Source: Symbiodinium natans (lineage: Eukaryota > Sar > Dinophyceae > Suessiales > Symbiodiniaceae). From it: 49,765 bases of DNA. A program made the translations under genes and the position numbers. The stretch's first letter is position 1. Every line of letters starts with the position of its first letter. Under the pieces are notes generated by a model. That model was not told the origin of the DNA and searched no databases. It was given only the letters and a program-made list of their open reading frames with translations. Positions 1 to 8,493 of the stretch are shown piece by piece. The stretch spans positions 817,319 through 867,083 of the forward strand of contig CAJNDS010000979.1 of NCBI GenBank assembly GCA_905221605.1, given 5' to 3'.

Positions 1-30
1 CCGAAACCCTAAGCCCAAAACCCTAAACCC

Positions 31-118
31 TGAGGTTTTTGTCGAGACTCCAGACGGGTCCGGCCGCTACCAGGGCTTGCGCGCTACTCAGGAAGCTCAG
101 CACGCTGGGCTGCGGGCT
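31..118 (+). CDS. Exon-like segment, unrecognised gene
   Basis: Directly after a short CCCTAAA run that ends ...CCCTGAG, an open frame reads VFVETPDGSGRYQGL and continues through ATQEAQHAGL. It runs into a family A palindromic element at 119. The composition is protein-like but I do not recognise the product. It could be the first visible exon of the gene whose further pieces lie at 276, 647 and 2002. Exon edges are not proven. Confidence 0.35.
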
Positions 119-246
119 TACTTGGAGGTTCGTGGTACTTATCACTCAGTTACTACTGTACTCATCGCCCACTTAAGCCCCTTAAGTGCCCTAGTATGGG
201 TAGAAATGTGTTATAAGTACAGTTGTAATACAATGAACCTCCCAGT
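119..246. mobile_element. Family A palindromic introner-like element, copy 1 (degenerate)
   Basis: It begins TACTTGGAGGTTCGTGGTAC and ends with a diverged inverse complement (CAATGAACCTCCCAG). The interior has the family A core: ACTTAAG..., then ATAAGTACAG. It lies between two exon-like segments, so it is probably intronic. Confidence 0.6.
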
Positions 247-275
247 CGGGCCTCCAAAGCCAAAGATTCTCTCAG

Positions 276-384
276 GTTTGGAGCCCCGATGAAGCAGGAC
301 GCCGATGGGGACTACGCCCACGAGTTCTGGGAAGAGAACAAGGCCCGGGCTACTGCATCCTCTGAACTCGGAGCCTGGACACCT
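276..384 (+). CDS. Exon-like segment, acidic peptide
   Basis: After the acceptor TTCTCTCAG the frame reads FGAPMKQDADGDYAHEFW then EENKARATASSE, and it is open to a TAA at 385. A GC donor (AACAAG|GCCCGG) would end the exon at 347. The product is not recognised. A downstream TTTAGGG-rich stretch (398-459) would be the 5' part of the intron. Confidence 0.4.
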
Positions 385-646
385 TAACAGTTACAAGTTT
401 AGGGTTTAGGGGTTAATGTTTAGCGTTGAGGGTCGAGGGTTGAGGGTTTAGGGTTTAGGGTGCCCTAACATCTTGACAGCCCGACTCAAATCTCAAGTAA
501 TCGGCTTCGCAATCACGTCGCAGTAGCCGTGTCTACTGACAGCCCATGGGCCTAAGAGCCCTGTGATCCCAACCCTCATAACCCTTAGTGTGTTTAAGGA
601 TCCCTAAACCCTAAACCCTGAACTTCTATCCTGCGGCCGTGCGCAG

Positions 647-726
647 GAAGGGCACTTGGTGCTCGTCGCTCCCAACAGTGCGCCTGGGATCCTCAAGGCT
701 TGTTTCAGGGCTCCTGGATCCACAGG
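647..726 (+). CDS. Exon, unrecognised
   Basis: The exon lies between the acceptor GTGCGCAG (just after a CCCTAAA run) and the donor |GTTCAGGGTG, where a TTTAGGG run starts. It reads EGHLVLVAPNSAPGILKACF and continues RAPGST. Length is 80 nt, ending in phase 2. It is a good example of an exon framed by telomeric repeats of opposite orientation. No family assignment. Confidence 0.45.
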
Positions 727-798
727 GTTCAGGGTGTAGGGTTTAGGGTTTGTGAGGGTTGGGTTTAGGGTTTAGGGTTTAGCGACCCCGAAGGAACC

Positions 799-1059
799 TT
801 GTTCTTGTTTCCTTCCGAGTTTACTCCAGCACCTAAGTTGAGGGCGCAAACTTTGCATACACAGAAACCCCGAAGACGGCCCTACATTGTCCCTCGAGCC
901 ATCGCTACCGCAAAGCAGCCAAGGCAGCTGGAGGCTAATCTTTTCTCCCTGGCGCTGCTCCCAGCATGCTCCGGGTTGCTACTATTTGCTAAAGAACCCC
1001 CGAGAAATGTCAACAACAAAGTCCCCATGTTGCCCTTATCAGAAGGAATATGCTCTTAG
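799..1059 (+). CDS. ORF of 86 codons, possible exon
   Basis: An open frame with ATG and stop. Its N-terminal part is basic (KPRRRPYIVPRAIATAKQ) and its C-terminal half hydrophobic (LFSLALLPACSGLLLF). No recognised domain. It could be exon read-through into an intron or chance, since it lies between telomeric runs rather than in clear splice context. Confidence 0.25.
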   Translation: MFLFPSEFTPAPKLRAQTLHTQKPRRRPYIVPRAIATAKQPRQLEANLFSLALLPACSGLLLFAKEPPRNVNNKVPMLPLSEGICS

Positions 1060-1194
1060 TTTTTGAGCAATTAGTAGGTGGTCGGCATTTAAAGGTTTAG
1101 ACTTTCAAGAGGCTTGAGGTTGCGTAAGCTGTTTTGTTTCTGTTCTCCATGTCTTCTTTTGCACCCAGGGGTGGGGGGAGGCTAAGGGTCATGG

Positions 1195-1292
1195 TTGGGA
1201 TCCCCCTTATACTAACAGTCCTTCATAGGGATTCTAGTACCCCCTACGATACTCCCTACTAAGGACTCTTAGTAAAAGGGGGAACATCCCAA
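1195..1292. mobile_element. Family B palindromic element, copy 1
   Basis: Imperfect terminal inverted repeats: TTGGGATC...CCCTTATACTAACAGTCCTT at the left and AAGGACTCTTAGTAAAAGGGGG...ATCCCAA at the right. A second copy is at 11256. Size (~98 bp) and hairpin form suit a MITE or introner. Confidence 0.6.
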
Positions 1293-1418
1293 GTTCATGG
1301 TTTCATCGGTCTCGGCGTTTGCATTTTTGGGGGCTTGAGGCAGCCTGCGGCGGAGGTATGGACATAGCCCAGGGGATCCGAAACCTCAAGGACCATGAGC
1401 CGATCTTAAGCCCCGAGG

Positions 1419-1488
1419 GTTTAGGGTTTAGGGTTTAGGGTTTAGGGTTTAGGGTTTAGGGTTTAGGGTTTAGGGTTTAGGGTTTAGG
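1419..1488 (+). repeat. TTTAGGG array, ~10 perfect units
   Basis: About ten uninterrupted TTTAGGG heptamers on the + strand. The flanks (CCCCGAG and CATCCGC) show no clear direct repeat. The array is interstitial, with coding-like sequence on both sides. Confidence 0.95.
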
Positions 1489-1519
1489 CATCCGCAAGTA
1501 AGGATTCAGGGGCTAAGGG

Positions 1520-1741
1520 TTGCGGAACAGTCGAAGCTGGTTTTCGCCCTGTCTACACGGTCAACGGGTTTTATATAGTTTTGATAAGGAGGAGCGTATA
1601 GTGAAAGTTTCTTACGGCGCCCGAACGGTTTGGCTTTGTTCAGGATCCCACCGCGCACCCCCAAACAGTCAGGGTGTCCTGAATAGCCCAGCCAATTTGA
1701 CTTTATTCAGGGGGCCCCCACTAAAGCAGGTACAACATTAA
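1520..1741 (+). CDS. ORF of 73 codons between telomeric arrays
   Basis: An open frame between a TTTAGGG array and a CCCTAAA array. It includes SFDKEERIVKVSYGARTVWL, which looks protein-like. No domain recognised. A real exon may be shorter than the ORF. Confidence 0.3.
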   Translation: MRNSRSWFSPCLHGQRVLYSFDKEERIVKVSYGARTVWLCSGSHRAPPNSQGVLNSPANLTLFRGPPLKQVQH

Positions 1742-1985
1742 ACCCTACACCCTATCGAAACCCGCCCCTAAACCCGAAACCCGAAACCCTAAACCCTAAA
1801 CCCTAAACCCTAAACCCTAAACCCCAAACCCCAAACCCCCCAAACCCTAAACCCTAAACCCTAAAACCCTAAACCCTAAACCCTAAACCCACCCTAAACC
1901 CTAAACCCTAAACCCTAAACCCTAAACCCTAAACCCTAAACCCTAAACCCTAAACCCTAAACCCTAAACCCTAAACCCTAAACCC
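1740..1985 (-). repeat. Long CCCTAAA array (~245 bp)
   Basis: The longest C-strand telomeric run in the first 5 kb. It is degenerate at the left (CCCTACACCC, CCCGAAACCC) and near-perfect at the right, ending just before the exon at 2002. An intron from the TTTAGGG side to this array would carry inverted telomeric repeats at its ends. Confidence 0.95.
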
Positions 1986-2001
1986 TTGCCTGCACACCAA
2001 G

Positions 2002-2117
2002 GATTCTCTCCGAAGATGAGAAGTCGAGCAACAGCACGGCTGCAAGACGCAGTCGAGTTGGAAAATGCAACTCACCAGGCTCTGAAAGCGTGCGAAGAGA
2101 AAACACGCAGGCAGAGA
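2002..2117 (+). CDS. Exon, predicted helical/coiled-coil
   Basis: Acceptor CACACCAAG follows the CCCTAAA array. The donor is |GTTTAGGG, the first unit of the next array. It reads FSPKMRSRATARLQDAVELE then NATHQALKACEEKTRRQR, a charged heptad-like segment typical of coiled coils. It is the clearest case here of an exon bounded by a C-strand array upstream and a G-strand array downstream. Function unknown. Confidence 0.55.
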
Positions 2118-2240
2118 GTTTAGGGTTTAGGGTTTAGGGTTTAGGGTTTAGGGTTTAGGGTTTAGGGTTTAGGGTTTAGGGTTTAGGGTTTAGGGTTTGG
2201 GGTCTAGGCTTTAGGGTTGAGGGTTTAGGGTTTAGGGTCA
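2118..2240 (+). repeat. TTTAGGG array with degenerate 3' end
   Basis: About 12 near-perfect units, then variants (TTTGGGG, TCTAGGC, TTGAGGG). The first GT of the array is the probable splice donor of the exon ending at 2117. Confidence 0.95.
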
Positions 2241-2689
2241 GAGTTCCAAGCAGGTGGAAGGTTCAACACTTTGTTGAAACCTGCTTAAGCAGCAGGCTTG
2301 CAGGCTTGCGTGCGGCTCAAAGGCAAGCTCATTCAGCTCTATAGTCGCAAGTTGGTGTAGGTCCAACACCCAAAGAGCCCAATGACCCTTGACTAAGGAA
2401 TATACCTTATTTTAGGGATCCTTAACATGATTCAAGTGTTGGGCTCTGTGGGCAGAGCATGCATGTCTCTAGGTGCATTAGGCGCTGGTTACCAACCAAA
2501 GAAGGATCTGGCGCTGGGACACGCAAAAACCCCAGAACAAGCCACGAAGTACATGAGCCCCCGCCCTCCAGCAAGAAGTGCAAAAGAGCCACCTTCACGG
2601 CTTAAACACCAAGCGCCGTGATTTCGCAAGAACCCTACAGGCCCTACAGGTCTCAACATCGGTTGCCTCTTGCAGGCCTCGGCCTGGAT
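2241..2689. other. Stretch without a supported gene
   Basis: Mixed unique sequence after the telomeric array. Overlapping ORFs on both strands (for example - strand 2489-2803) have no splice context or recognisable domain. I see no structured RNA or element here. Confidence 0.4.
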
Positions 2690-2790
2690 TTTAAGGCGTC
2701 CGCCATGTTGCAGCTGCGAAAGAACAAGATTGTGACCCAAGTGTCGAAAGGCTGGGTGCTGAGCGGAGTGCACAAAGAACATTCTGCAAG
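2690..2790 (+). CDS. Exon-like segment, basic
   Basis: Part of a longer + frame, reading KASAMLQLRKNKIVTQVSKG then WVLSGVHKEHSAS. Weak evidence: frame openness and composition only. Confidence 0.25.
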
Positions 2791-3199
2791 TTGTCCTGGC
2801 CATCTGCTACATTCCCAAACTCCAAGCACCCAATACGAGCTCTAGCTTCTACCATGCCCATACTCTGGCATTTCGATAAAAACCCTCCAGCAAACAGCCC
2901 CCAACAAAACCCCCCCGTGCTGGGCGCATAAACACGGCAACGCCCCCAGCCCTTCAAACGCCCAAAGCCCTGACTTAATACCTTGCTCAAAACCCCCAAA
3001 CCCCCTAGATCCTTGAATCCCTAGACCCCTCAACCCCTACTCCTCGAAACCCTATACCCTAAACACCTGGAGAGCAAATCTGCCTCGCCAGTGTGATTCC
3101 AGGTGTAGTTCCAGATCAAAAAACCCTAAACCCTAAACCTTAAACCCTAAACCCTAAGCCCCAAACCCTAAACCCTAAACCCTACTCGAATCCCCTAAG

Positions 3200-3264
3200 T
3201 CACACGCACCCAGGCCAAGTCGAGATTCGGCAGATGGAGGCCGGAGTCCTAGACCACTTTGGGG
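3200..3264 (+). CDS. Exon-like segment before the membrane-protein model
   Basis: Acceptor CCCCTAAG follows a CCCTAAA run. It reads HTHPGQVEIRQMEAGVLDHF, and the donor is |GTTTAGGG. Its end phase (1) does not match the next exon at 3514 if that begins at GTC, so the link to that gene is uncertain. Confidence 0.4.
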
Positions 3265-3513
3265 GTTTAGGGTTTAGGCTTTAGGCTTTAGGGTTTAGGC
3301 TTTAGGCTTTAGGCTTTGGGGTTTAGGGTCTAGGGTGTTGGAGGAGGTGAACTTGTGAAGCTTTGCGGGGAGGGGGACCCGCTGACAGCCAAATAGTCGA
3401 AAGTCCTCAAACCCTGACGCCTAAGCCCATACCCAAATCTCTAAACCCTAAGCCCTACACATTCCTTATGAAGCCCATGCTAGGCCGAAAGCGCCTTCTT
3501 TGCGCCGGCCCAG

Positions 3514-3635
3514 GTCGACTGGTACTGTGGCAACTACCAGACCATCTCCGGTGGATGCCTGAGTTTTCGGGTTTAGGGTTTAGGGTTTCTAGGACTTTAG
3601 GGGGGGGGGGTTTAGGGGCGAGGGGGACGGGGGGG

Positions 3636-3684
<49 letters not shown>

Positions 3685-6600
3685 CGGCGGGGGGGGGGGG
3701 GCATTGTGTGATCCTTACTTGGTACTTGTTATTGGCCCAATTATAACTGTACTTATAACTGTACTTATGACCGTATTAGGGCAGTTAAGGGGCGTATAAG
3801 TGGGTTATAAGCAATTGGACAATAAGTACCATGAACCTCCAAGTAAGGGTCGGACTAATTACGAATACTGTTCCCTTATGGTCCCTATATTATTATACTA
3901 TCATAAACCCCACAACCCTATTCTAATTGTTTAGGCTCCTTTATTCAGGGTTTTCACCACAGACACCCACCTTTGGACGTGCTTCAGGCGTTTTGTCATC
4001 AGGATGTCCTTTGTTTTTAGACTGCGGCGCTTGAAGGCCACAGTTTGAAGCCGCACCGAACCCTGACTGACCTGAAACCCCAAACCCAAACACAGAAGCA
4101 CGTGAGTATATACTGTATAGTATACCAATATGTGTATGTATGTAGAGTAATATATAAGGTATATATAGTATACGAATATGTGTATATACGTATATAGAGT
4201 AAGATGTAAGGTACAGTTGTTGAAGCCATGGTGCACAGTCATTTTCAAAAATCTACAGCACGGACCATGTAACTACCCTAAGAACAAACGAAAATCCTGG
4301 GCCCCGAAACTTCAACAATCACCGCTTACCCCGTACACCGACACCTTGGCTCATGCCATGTCATGCCTGATTTCCCCCAAACCCTGGCCAACACCCTTAC
4401 ACCCCGAACCGTGAAACCCGGCCAACTTAAACGCCCTAGACCCTTAACCCTTAAAGTCTAAACCCTTAACCCTTAAAGCCTAAATCCTACAAATCCCTAA
4501 TCCGAGGTCAGGCTGCCATGCTGGCCGGTTTTGCCTTCAACTTCCTCACAGCACCCATGCCCAAGGACGGGCCCCCTGCGCTTTGGGCCTTGAGGGGTTT
4601 AGGGTTTAGGGTTCCAGGGTTTAGGGTTAGGGTTTAGGGTTCCAGGGTTCCAGGGTTTAGGGTTTAGGGTTCAGGGTTCAGGGTTCAGGGTTTTGGGACA
4701 AGAGTTCAGGGGTTATAAGGGCTCCAAGGATTCTCAGGCTATGGGGCTCATGATGCTGGTTCATGCCGACCCCGCCGTAGAGCAAAGGGGGGGGGTTTCT
4801 GTGGGGCATGATGTCGGAAGCCGTGGAGGTCAAAGTACAGAGACCCCAAACCCTAAACCCTAAACGCTAAAGCCTAAACCCTAAACCCTAAAACTAAACC
4901 TAAACCCTAAACCCTAAACCCTAAACCCTAAACCCTAAACCCTAAACCCTAAACCCTAAACCCTAAACCCTAAACCCTAAACCCTAAACCCTAAACCCTG
5001 GGGTGGAAGAAGGAAGGCCCCCCTTGTGAGAGCATGTCGGGCCCCTTGGGGGGGGCCCACACGGCGTAACAGCCTTAAGCTCGTTGAGCCCACCTACTTG
5101 GAGGTTTATGGTACTTCTTAGGGTTTAGGGTTTAGGGTTTAGGGTTTAGGGTTTAGGGTTTAGGGTTTAGGGGTACTTCTGAACCCAATTGTAGCTGCAG
5201 CTATCACCCAATTATAACAATGTTAGGAGCACTTAAGGGGCTTAGAAGTGGGTTATAAGTGCAGTTATTAGGTGTTTCCCCTTTTGTCTGAGAACCTCAG
5301 AAACGAGCACCCACTCGAAGCCTGTCAGGACAAAGAGCCTTGCATCTGGTTGGAGTTTTTCTACTTCTTCTGTGTGAGCACCGCTATGGGTCTGGGCCTC
5401 AGGCTCTGGACCCAAGATGCTTGCAGCCTGCGCCAACAGATTAAACTTAAGCTAGGCCTGGAGATGTTTGCTGCATCTTCTTCTGGAATCTGCAAGAATG
5501 CAGTAGCAACTTCAGCTTCTTTCCCCCACGAACCCTTGTAACCTTATCGCAAGTCCAGACAGGTCTTGGCCCTCATAACCCCATGCGTAGCCGCTGCACA
5601 GCCCTAAACCCTAAACTCCCCAAACCCTAAGCCCCAGAGCAAGGCACCCGGAAAGATACCCTAAACCTGAACCCTGAACCCTTATAAACCCTAAACCCTG
5701 AACCCTGAACCCTTAACCCTTACAAACCCTAAACCCTTAACCCTTACAAACCCTGAACCCTAAACCCTTAACCCTTACAAACCCTAAACCATGCTCAGGG
5801 GCAGAGTTGGGTGTCATCGTCATTTCCAGCTACCTCTCTGTCTGGGCACCATCCTTGGCCCTGCCCTGGCCTCAGGATTCTGGGGCTTGAGGGAAAGCGA
5901 AGGAAGTATAGCAAAGTTAACCCTCAACCCTAAACCCTAAACCCTAAAATTAGAGCCTTTGGGATGTAGGTTCATGTCGGAGCCTGGGCATTTGAGGCAT
6001 TGGGGAGGGAGGCTCTGTGGATACCCGAAGTTCTCCACATGCAAGACGCCTGCCCTGAGTTTTCGGCGGTTAGGGTTTAGGGGCTAGGGTCAGGCCCAAG
6101 GTTTTACACCGCAATGCACTTCTAGGTCAGTATTCCGAGTAGGACCCGAATTTTGCGGCCAAATCTTGTGCCGCATTACAAGCTCCCAACTTCACGCAAA
6201 GGTAAGAGCGCAGCGGAATAGCTTTACCTTCAGGGTGTAGCGTTTACGGTTCACTTGAGGGTGCTTGATTGAAGCTAGAAGTCTAGGGCCGTTTGAGACT
6301 TAAGGTTTAGGGGATTTGCGGTTCAGGGTTTAGGCCTCAGAAAAGCGCAGTGAGGCGTGGGAAGCGCGGAGCAGTTGACTTGCACAAGGCCAGGCCAAGG
6401 GCAGCCCTAAAATGAGACTCCTTGTTGCATCTTGCATGATGACACGTATCACTCATGTTGTAAGAAATAAATGGGGAAAAAGCTTCGTAGTAGTCGTCAT
6501 AGCAGTCATCGGGTTTAGGCATTGCGCATTCTTGCCGCCACGAGTACAAAGCCTCTCCGCATAGACCACGGAGCTCAAGAGACCAACGCCACTGTGCACG

Positions 6601-8493
6601 GTGTCTTGAAACCCTTAGCACCTTTAGCCACTTATGGTAGTTCCACAGTCTAAATAGCAGCCCCTGCGAAATAAATCTCCAAACGTCCATTGTGGAACAA
6701 CCCCCACAAGGCCCGGGCTGAGGCTACCGAGTGGTTTGTAGAGTTCAGAGGGTTTAGGGTTTAGGGTTTAGGGTTTAGGGTTTAGGGTTTAGGGTTTAGG
6801 GCTTCAACTCGAAACAGTTTTGGAACTTCCGGGCCTTTCAAGCTTAGGATGTCGGGGCTTGGGGTCTGAGGCTTTAGGTTTTCGGGTTTCAGGACCCTCA
6901 TTCTAGGAGAAGCCCCACAGCCTACAAGACTTACTACAAGACGTCCCGATTTCCTATGGTGCCCAAAGGCCCGAAATATCCCCAAGTTGAGCGTGCCACG
7001 CTGCTGGCGCAGGCATGTGACACGCTGCGAGACTACCAAGCGCTGGTGTTCTCGTGCTTCATGTGTGGATGGATAGCACCTCGGCTCTTCTTCCGCTGAA
7101 AGGTCACTCTGAGCCCCTGAATCCTGTCGAAACAGGGTTTAGGGTTTAGGGCTCATTAGAACGCAGGGGGGTTCGGGGTGTCGGGTTAAGGGCAACGCTT
7201 CACAGCACCAGTAACCCACGACAAGGTGTTGAGTTTTAGGGTTTAGGGTTTAGGGTGTAGGATTTTAGGGTTTAGGGTTGAGGGAGGCAGACATCATACT
7301 TGGAGGTTCATGGTACTTATGACCCAGTTCGAACTGTACTTTTCAACCCACTTGTAAGCCCCTTACGTGCCCTAACATGGCTAGAACTGGGTAATAGCAG
7401 CTATACTTAGGCCAATAAGTATCATGAACCTCCAAGCCCTAAACCCTAAACCCTAAACCCTAAACCCTAAACCCGGGCTTTCCTGCTTGCTTGCGCTAGC
7501 AGCTCAGGTGCACTTCATTGCTAGCATCCTCCAGGCCCGGTTTGGCAGCTCTTTCTTGTAGGGTTTAGGGTTTAGGGTTTAGGGTTTAGGGTTTAGGGTT
7601 TAGGGTTTAGGGTTTAGGGTTTAAGGTTTAGGGTTTAGGGTTTGGGGTTTGGGGTTTAGGGTTTAGGGTTAGGGTTTAGGATTTCCTGTGGTTGTTACTC
7701 TCAAACGCAGGTCTGGATCTTCTACAAGAGCTCCATTGCAGCCTTCGTCTCCATTCCCTTCCTCTTCTTCACGCTGGCCATCATATGGCGCCCGGCATGC
7801 TGGTTTAGGGTGTATATCAGTGTTTGTATGGGTTTATAGTTTATGGGGTTTAGGGCAAGCCCTAATGCATAAACTCTATAAACCCTAAACCCTGCTTTGT
7901 CGGCATGTTTTGGGACGGCCGCTGACGGCTATCCGATGCTGAGCTTTCAGCCACGGCTTCAGGGTGTTGTGGCGAGCCATTCTTGATAGCCTCGTGGTAC
8001 CCTAATTACCTTTTTGTTGGTTCCGGGTCTGCTTATAAAGTAGCCAACCACAAAACAGGGTACTCTCATTATGATAGGACTACCGGGCTACAAGGCATTA
8101 GAGAAGCACCAGGTTAGGTGATCCCAAGTTTGCGTTCATCTCGTCCCCCAGGCTTTTGCAGCGGATTCGTCTAGGGGCATTGATGCTCCAGCAGCCCGCA
8201 GTCCAGTCCCCCACTTCCCAGGCCTGAACCTCGTAAGTCCTGGTTCGAGTCTCTCTGGCCCCCAAGCGTGAGTAGGTTTGGGCTATGGGGTTTAGGGGTT
8301 TAGGGGTTTAGGGAACTTCGAAGTAGCCCTAAACCCTAAACCCTAAAACCCTAAACTCTAAACCCTAAACCCTAAACCCCAAACCCTAAACCCTAAACCC
8401 TAGACCCACAGGTATCTCATCGACCTCCGGCGCAAGCTCAGCTTGGCAGAGAGCGAGGCGTGGGGGGCTCCGCCTTTGGCTTGCAAAGCTCGA
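3514..8493 (+). CDS. Orai-like small multi-pass membrane protein, eight-exon partial model
   Basis: Exons 3514-3562, 4507-4565, 5329-5389, 5799-5875, 6941-7075, 7508-7534, 7711-7802 and 8412-8493 join in frame (582 nt, 194 codons). Four hydrophobic segments are visible: SQAAMLAGFAFNFLTAPMP (junction Ser made of A+GT); LEFFYFFCVSTAMG running into AELGVIVISSYLSVWAPSLA; DYQALVFSCFMCGWI running into VHFIASILQ; and VWIFYKSSIAAFVSIPFLFF then TLAIIWR. A basic tail follows (YLIDLRRKLSLAES). Four helices with an S-x-x-ML-x-GFA first helix resemble Orai/CRAC calcium-channel proteins; that is inference from family memory, not a search. Donors are GT (3563, 5390, 7803), GC (7076, 7535) and GA (4566, 5876). 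The least certain joins are 5875-6941 and the 5' end. Introns hold telomeric arrays and family A copies. The start codon is not seen and the tail may be incomplete. Confidence 0.5.
3570..3710. repeat. Poly-G tract after a TTTAGGG run
   Basis: A run dominated by G from about 3600 to 3702, interrupted only by a few A or C, following TTTAGGG units. True length is likely poorly determined by sequencing. It lies in the first intron of the membrane-protein model. Confidence 0.85.
3716..3845. mobile_element. Family A element, copy 2
   Basis: The right end is ...AATAAGTACCATGAACCTCCAAGTA. The left end is partly eroded (TACTTGGTACTTG). The core GGCAGTTAAGGGGCGTATAAG matches other copies. A family C element follows immediately, so two elements are stacked in one intron. 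Confidence 0.75.
3846..3935. mobile_element. Family C element (partial)
   Basis: Contains TTCCCTTATGGTCCCTATA and CCTATTCTAATTGTTTAGG, shared with 13861-14060, 19785-19905, 32480-32545 and 45125-45240. Confidence 0.5.
3936..4500. other. Intronic stretch with AT-rich TATA-like repeats
   Basis: 4105-4215 is rich in short repeats of TATAC, ATATG and GTAT (ATATGTGTAT...). ORFs here on the - strand are artefacts of this repeat. Degenerate CCCTAAA/CCCTTAA runs lead to the exon at 4507. Confidence 0.6.
4848..4998 (-). repeat. CCCTAAA array
   Basis: About 20 units, degenerate at the left and perfect at the right. Intronic in the membrane-protein model. Confidence 0.95.
5094..5270. mobile_element. 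Family A element interrupted by a telomeric array, copy 3
   Basis: Starts CTACTTGGAGGTTTATGGTAC and has the core GCACTTAAGGGGCTTAGAAG followed by GGGTTATAAGTGCAG. After GGTACTTCT it is interrupted by a TTTAGGG array, and the element resumes with a second GGTACTTCT. The right end is diverged. Confidence 0.75.
5119..5171 (+). repeat. TTTAGGG insertion inside an element, with 9-bp flanking duplication
   Basis: 53 bp of TTTAGGG repeats lie between two copies of GGTACTTCT (5110-5118 and 5172-5180). Other family A copies have that sequence once, so the array is an insertion with target duplication, younger than the element. Confidence 0.85.
5630..5790 (-). repeat. Variant CCCTAAA/CCCTTAA/CCCTTACAAA repeats
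   Basis: Repeating blocks of CCTAAACCCTTAACCCTTACAAA with a period of about 22-29 bp, i.e. a higher-order repeat grown from telomeric units. It ends just before the exon at 5799. Confidence 0.7.
6693..6751 (+). CDS. Exon-like segment inside an intron of the membrane-protein model
   Basis: Reads WNNPHKARAEATEWFVEFR and ends at |GTTTAGGG. Strongly protein-like. It falls between model exons 5799-5875 and 6941-7075 and may be an additional exon that would change the join there. Confidence 0.4.
6749..6803 (+). repeat. TTTAGGG array
   Basis: About seven perfect units directly after the exon-like segment ending at 6751. The first GT is the apparent donor. Confidence 0.95.
7297..7436. mobile_element. 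Family A element, copy 4
   Basis: Full-length: TACTTGGAGGTTCATGGTAC at the left and AAGTATCATGAACCTCCAAG at the right. The interior has CCCTTACGTGCCCTAACATGG. A CCCTAAA array abuts its right end, and the next exon (7508) follows shortly after. Confidence 0.85.
7437..7474 (-). repeat. CCCTAAA array abutting a family A element
   Basis: Five units, starting at the right end of the family A copy. It precedes the 27-nt microexon at 7508. Confidence 0.95.
7560..7680 (+). repeat. TTTAGGG array in a GC-AG intron
   Basis: About 16 units with TTTGGGG and TTAGGG variants. The flanks TTTCTTGT (left) and TTTCCTGT (right) match at 7 of 8 bases, a possible eroded target duplication. Confidence 0.9.
7998..8127. 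mobile_element. Possible family E element
   Basis: Contains GGTACCCTAATTACCTTTTT and, inverted, AAAACAGGGTACTCTCATTAT. Only loosely like the family E copies near 33.7 and 39.0 kb. Confidence 0.3.
8326..8406 (-). repeat. CCCTAAA array upstream of the last membrane-protein exon
   Basis: About 11 units ending CCCTAGACCCACAG, where the CAG serves as acceptor for the exon at 8412. Confidence 0.9.

Noticed and set aside
1-30. Possible true chromosome end at the left edge
   Set aside because: Only ~30 bp of degenerate CCCTAAA before an open frame. Similar runs occur throughout, so it is interstitial.
6337-6690. Minus-strand 117-codon ORF
   Set aside because: No splice or family support, and it lies in an intron-like region of a + gene model.
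8225-8265. GGTTCGAGTC, similar to a tRNA T-loop/B box
   Set aside because: No matching T-stem, acceptor stem or A box nearby.
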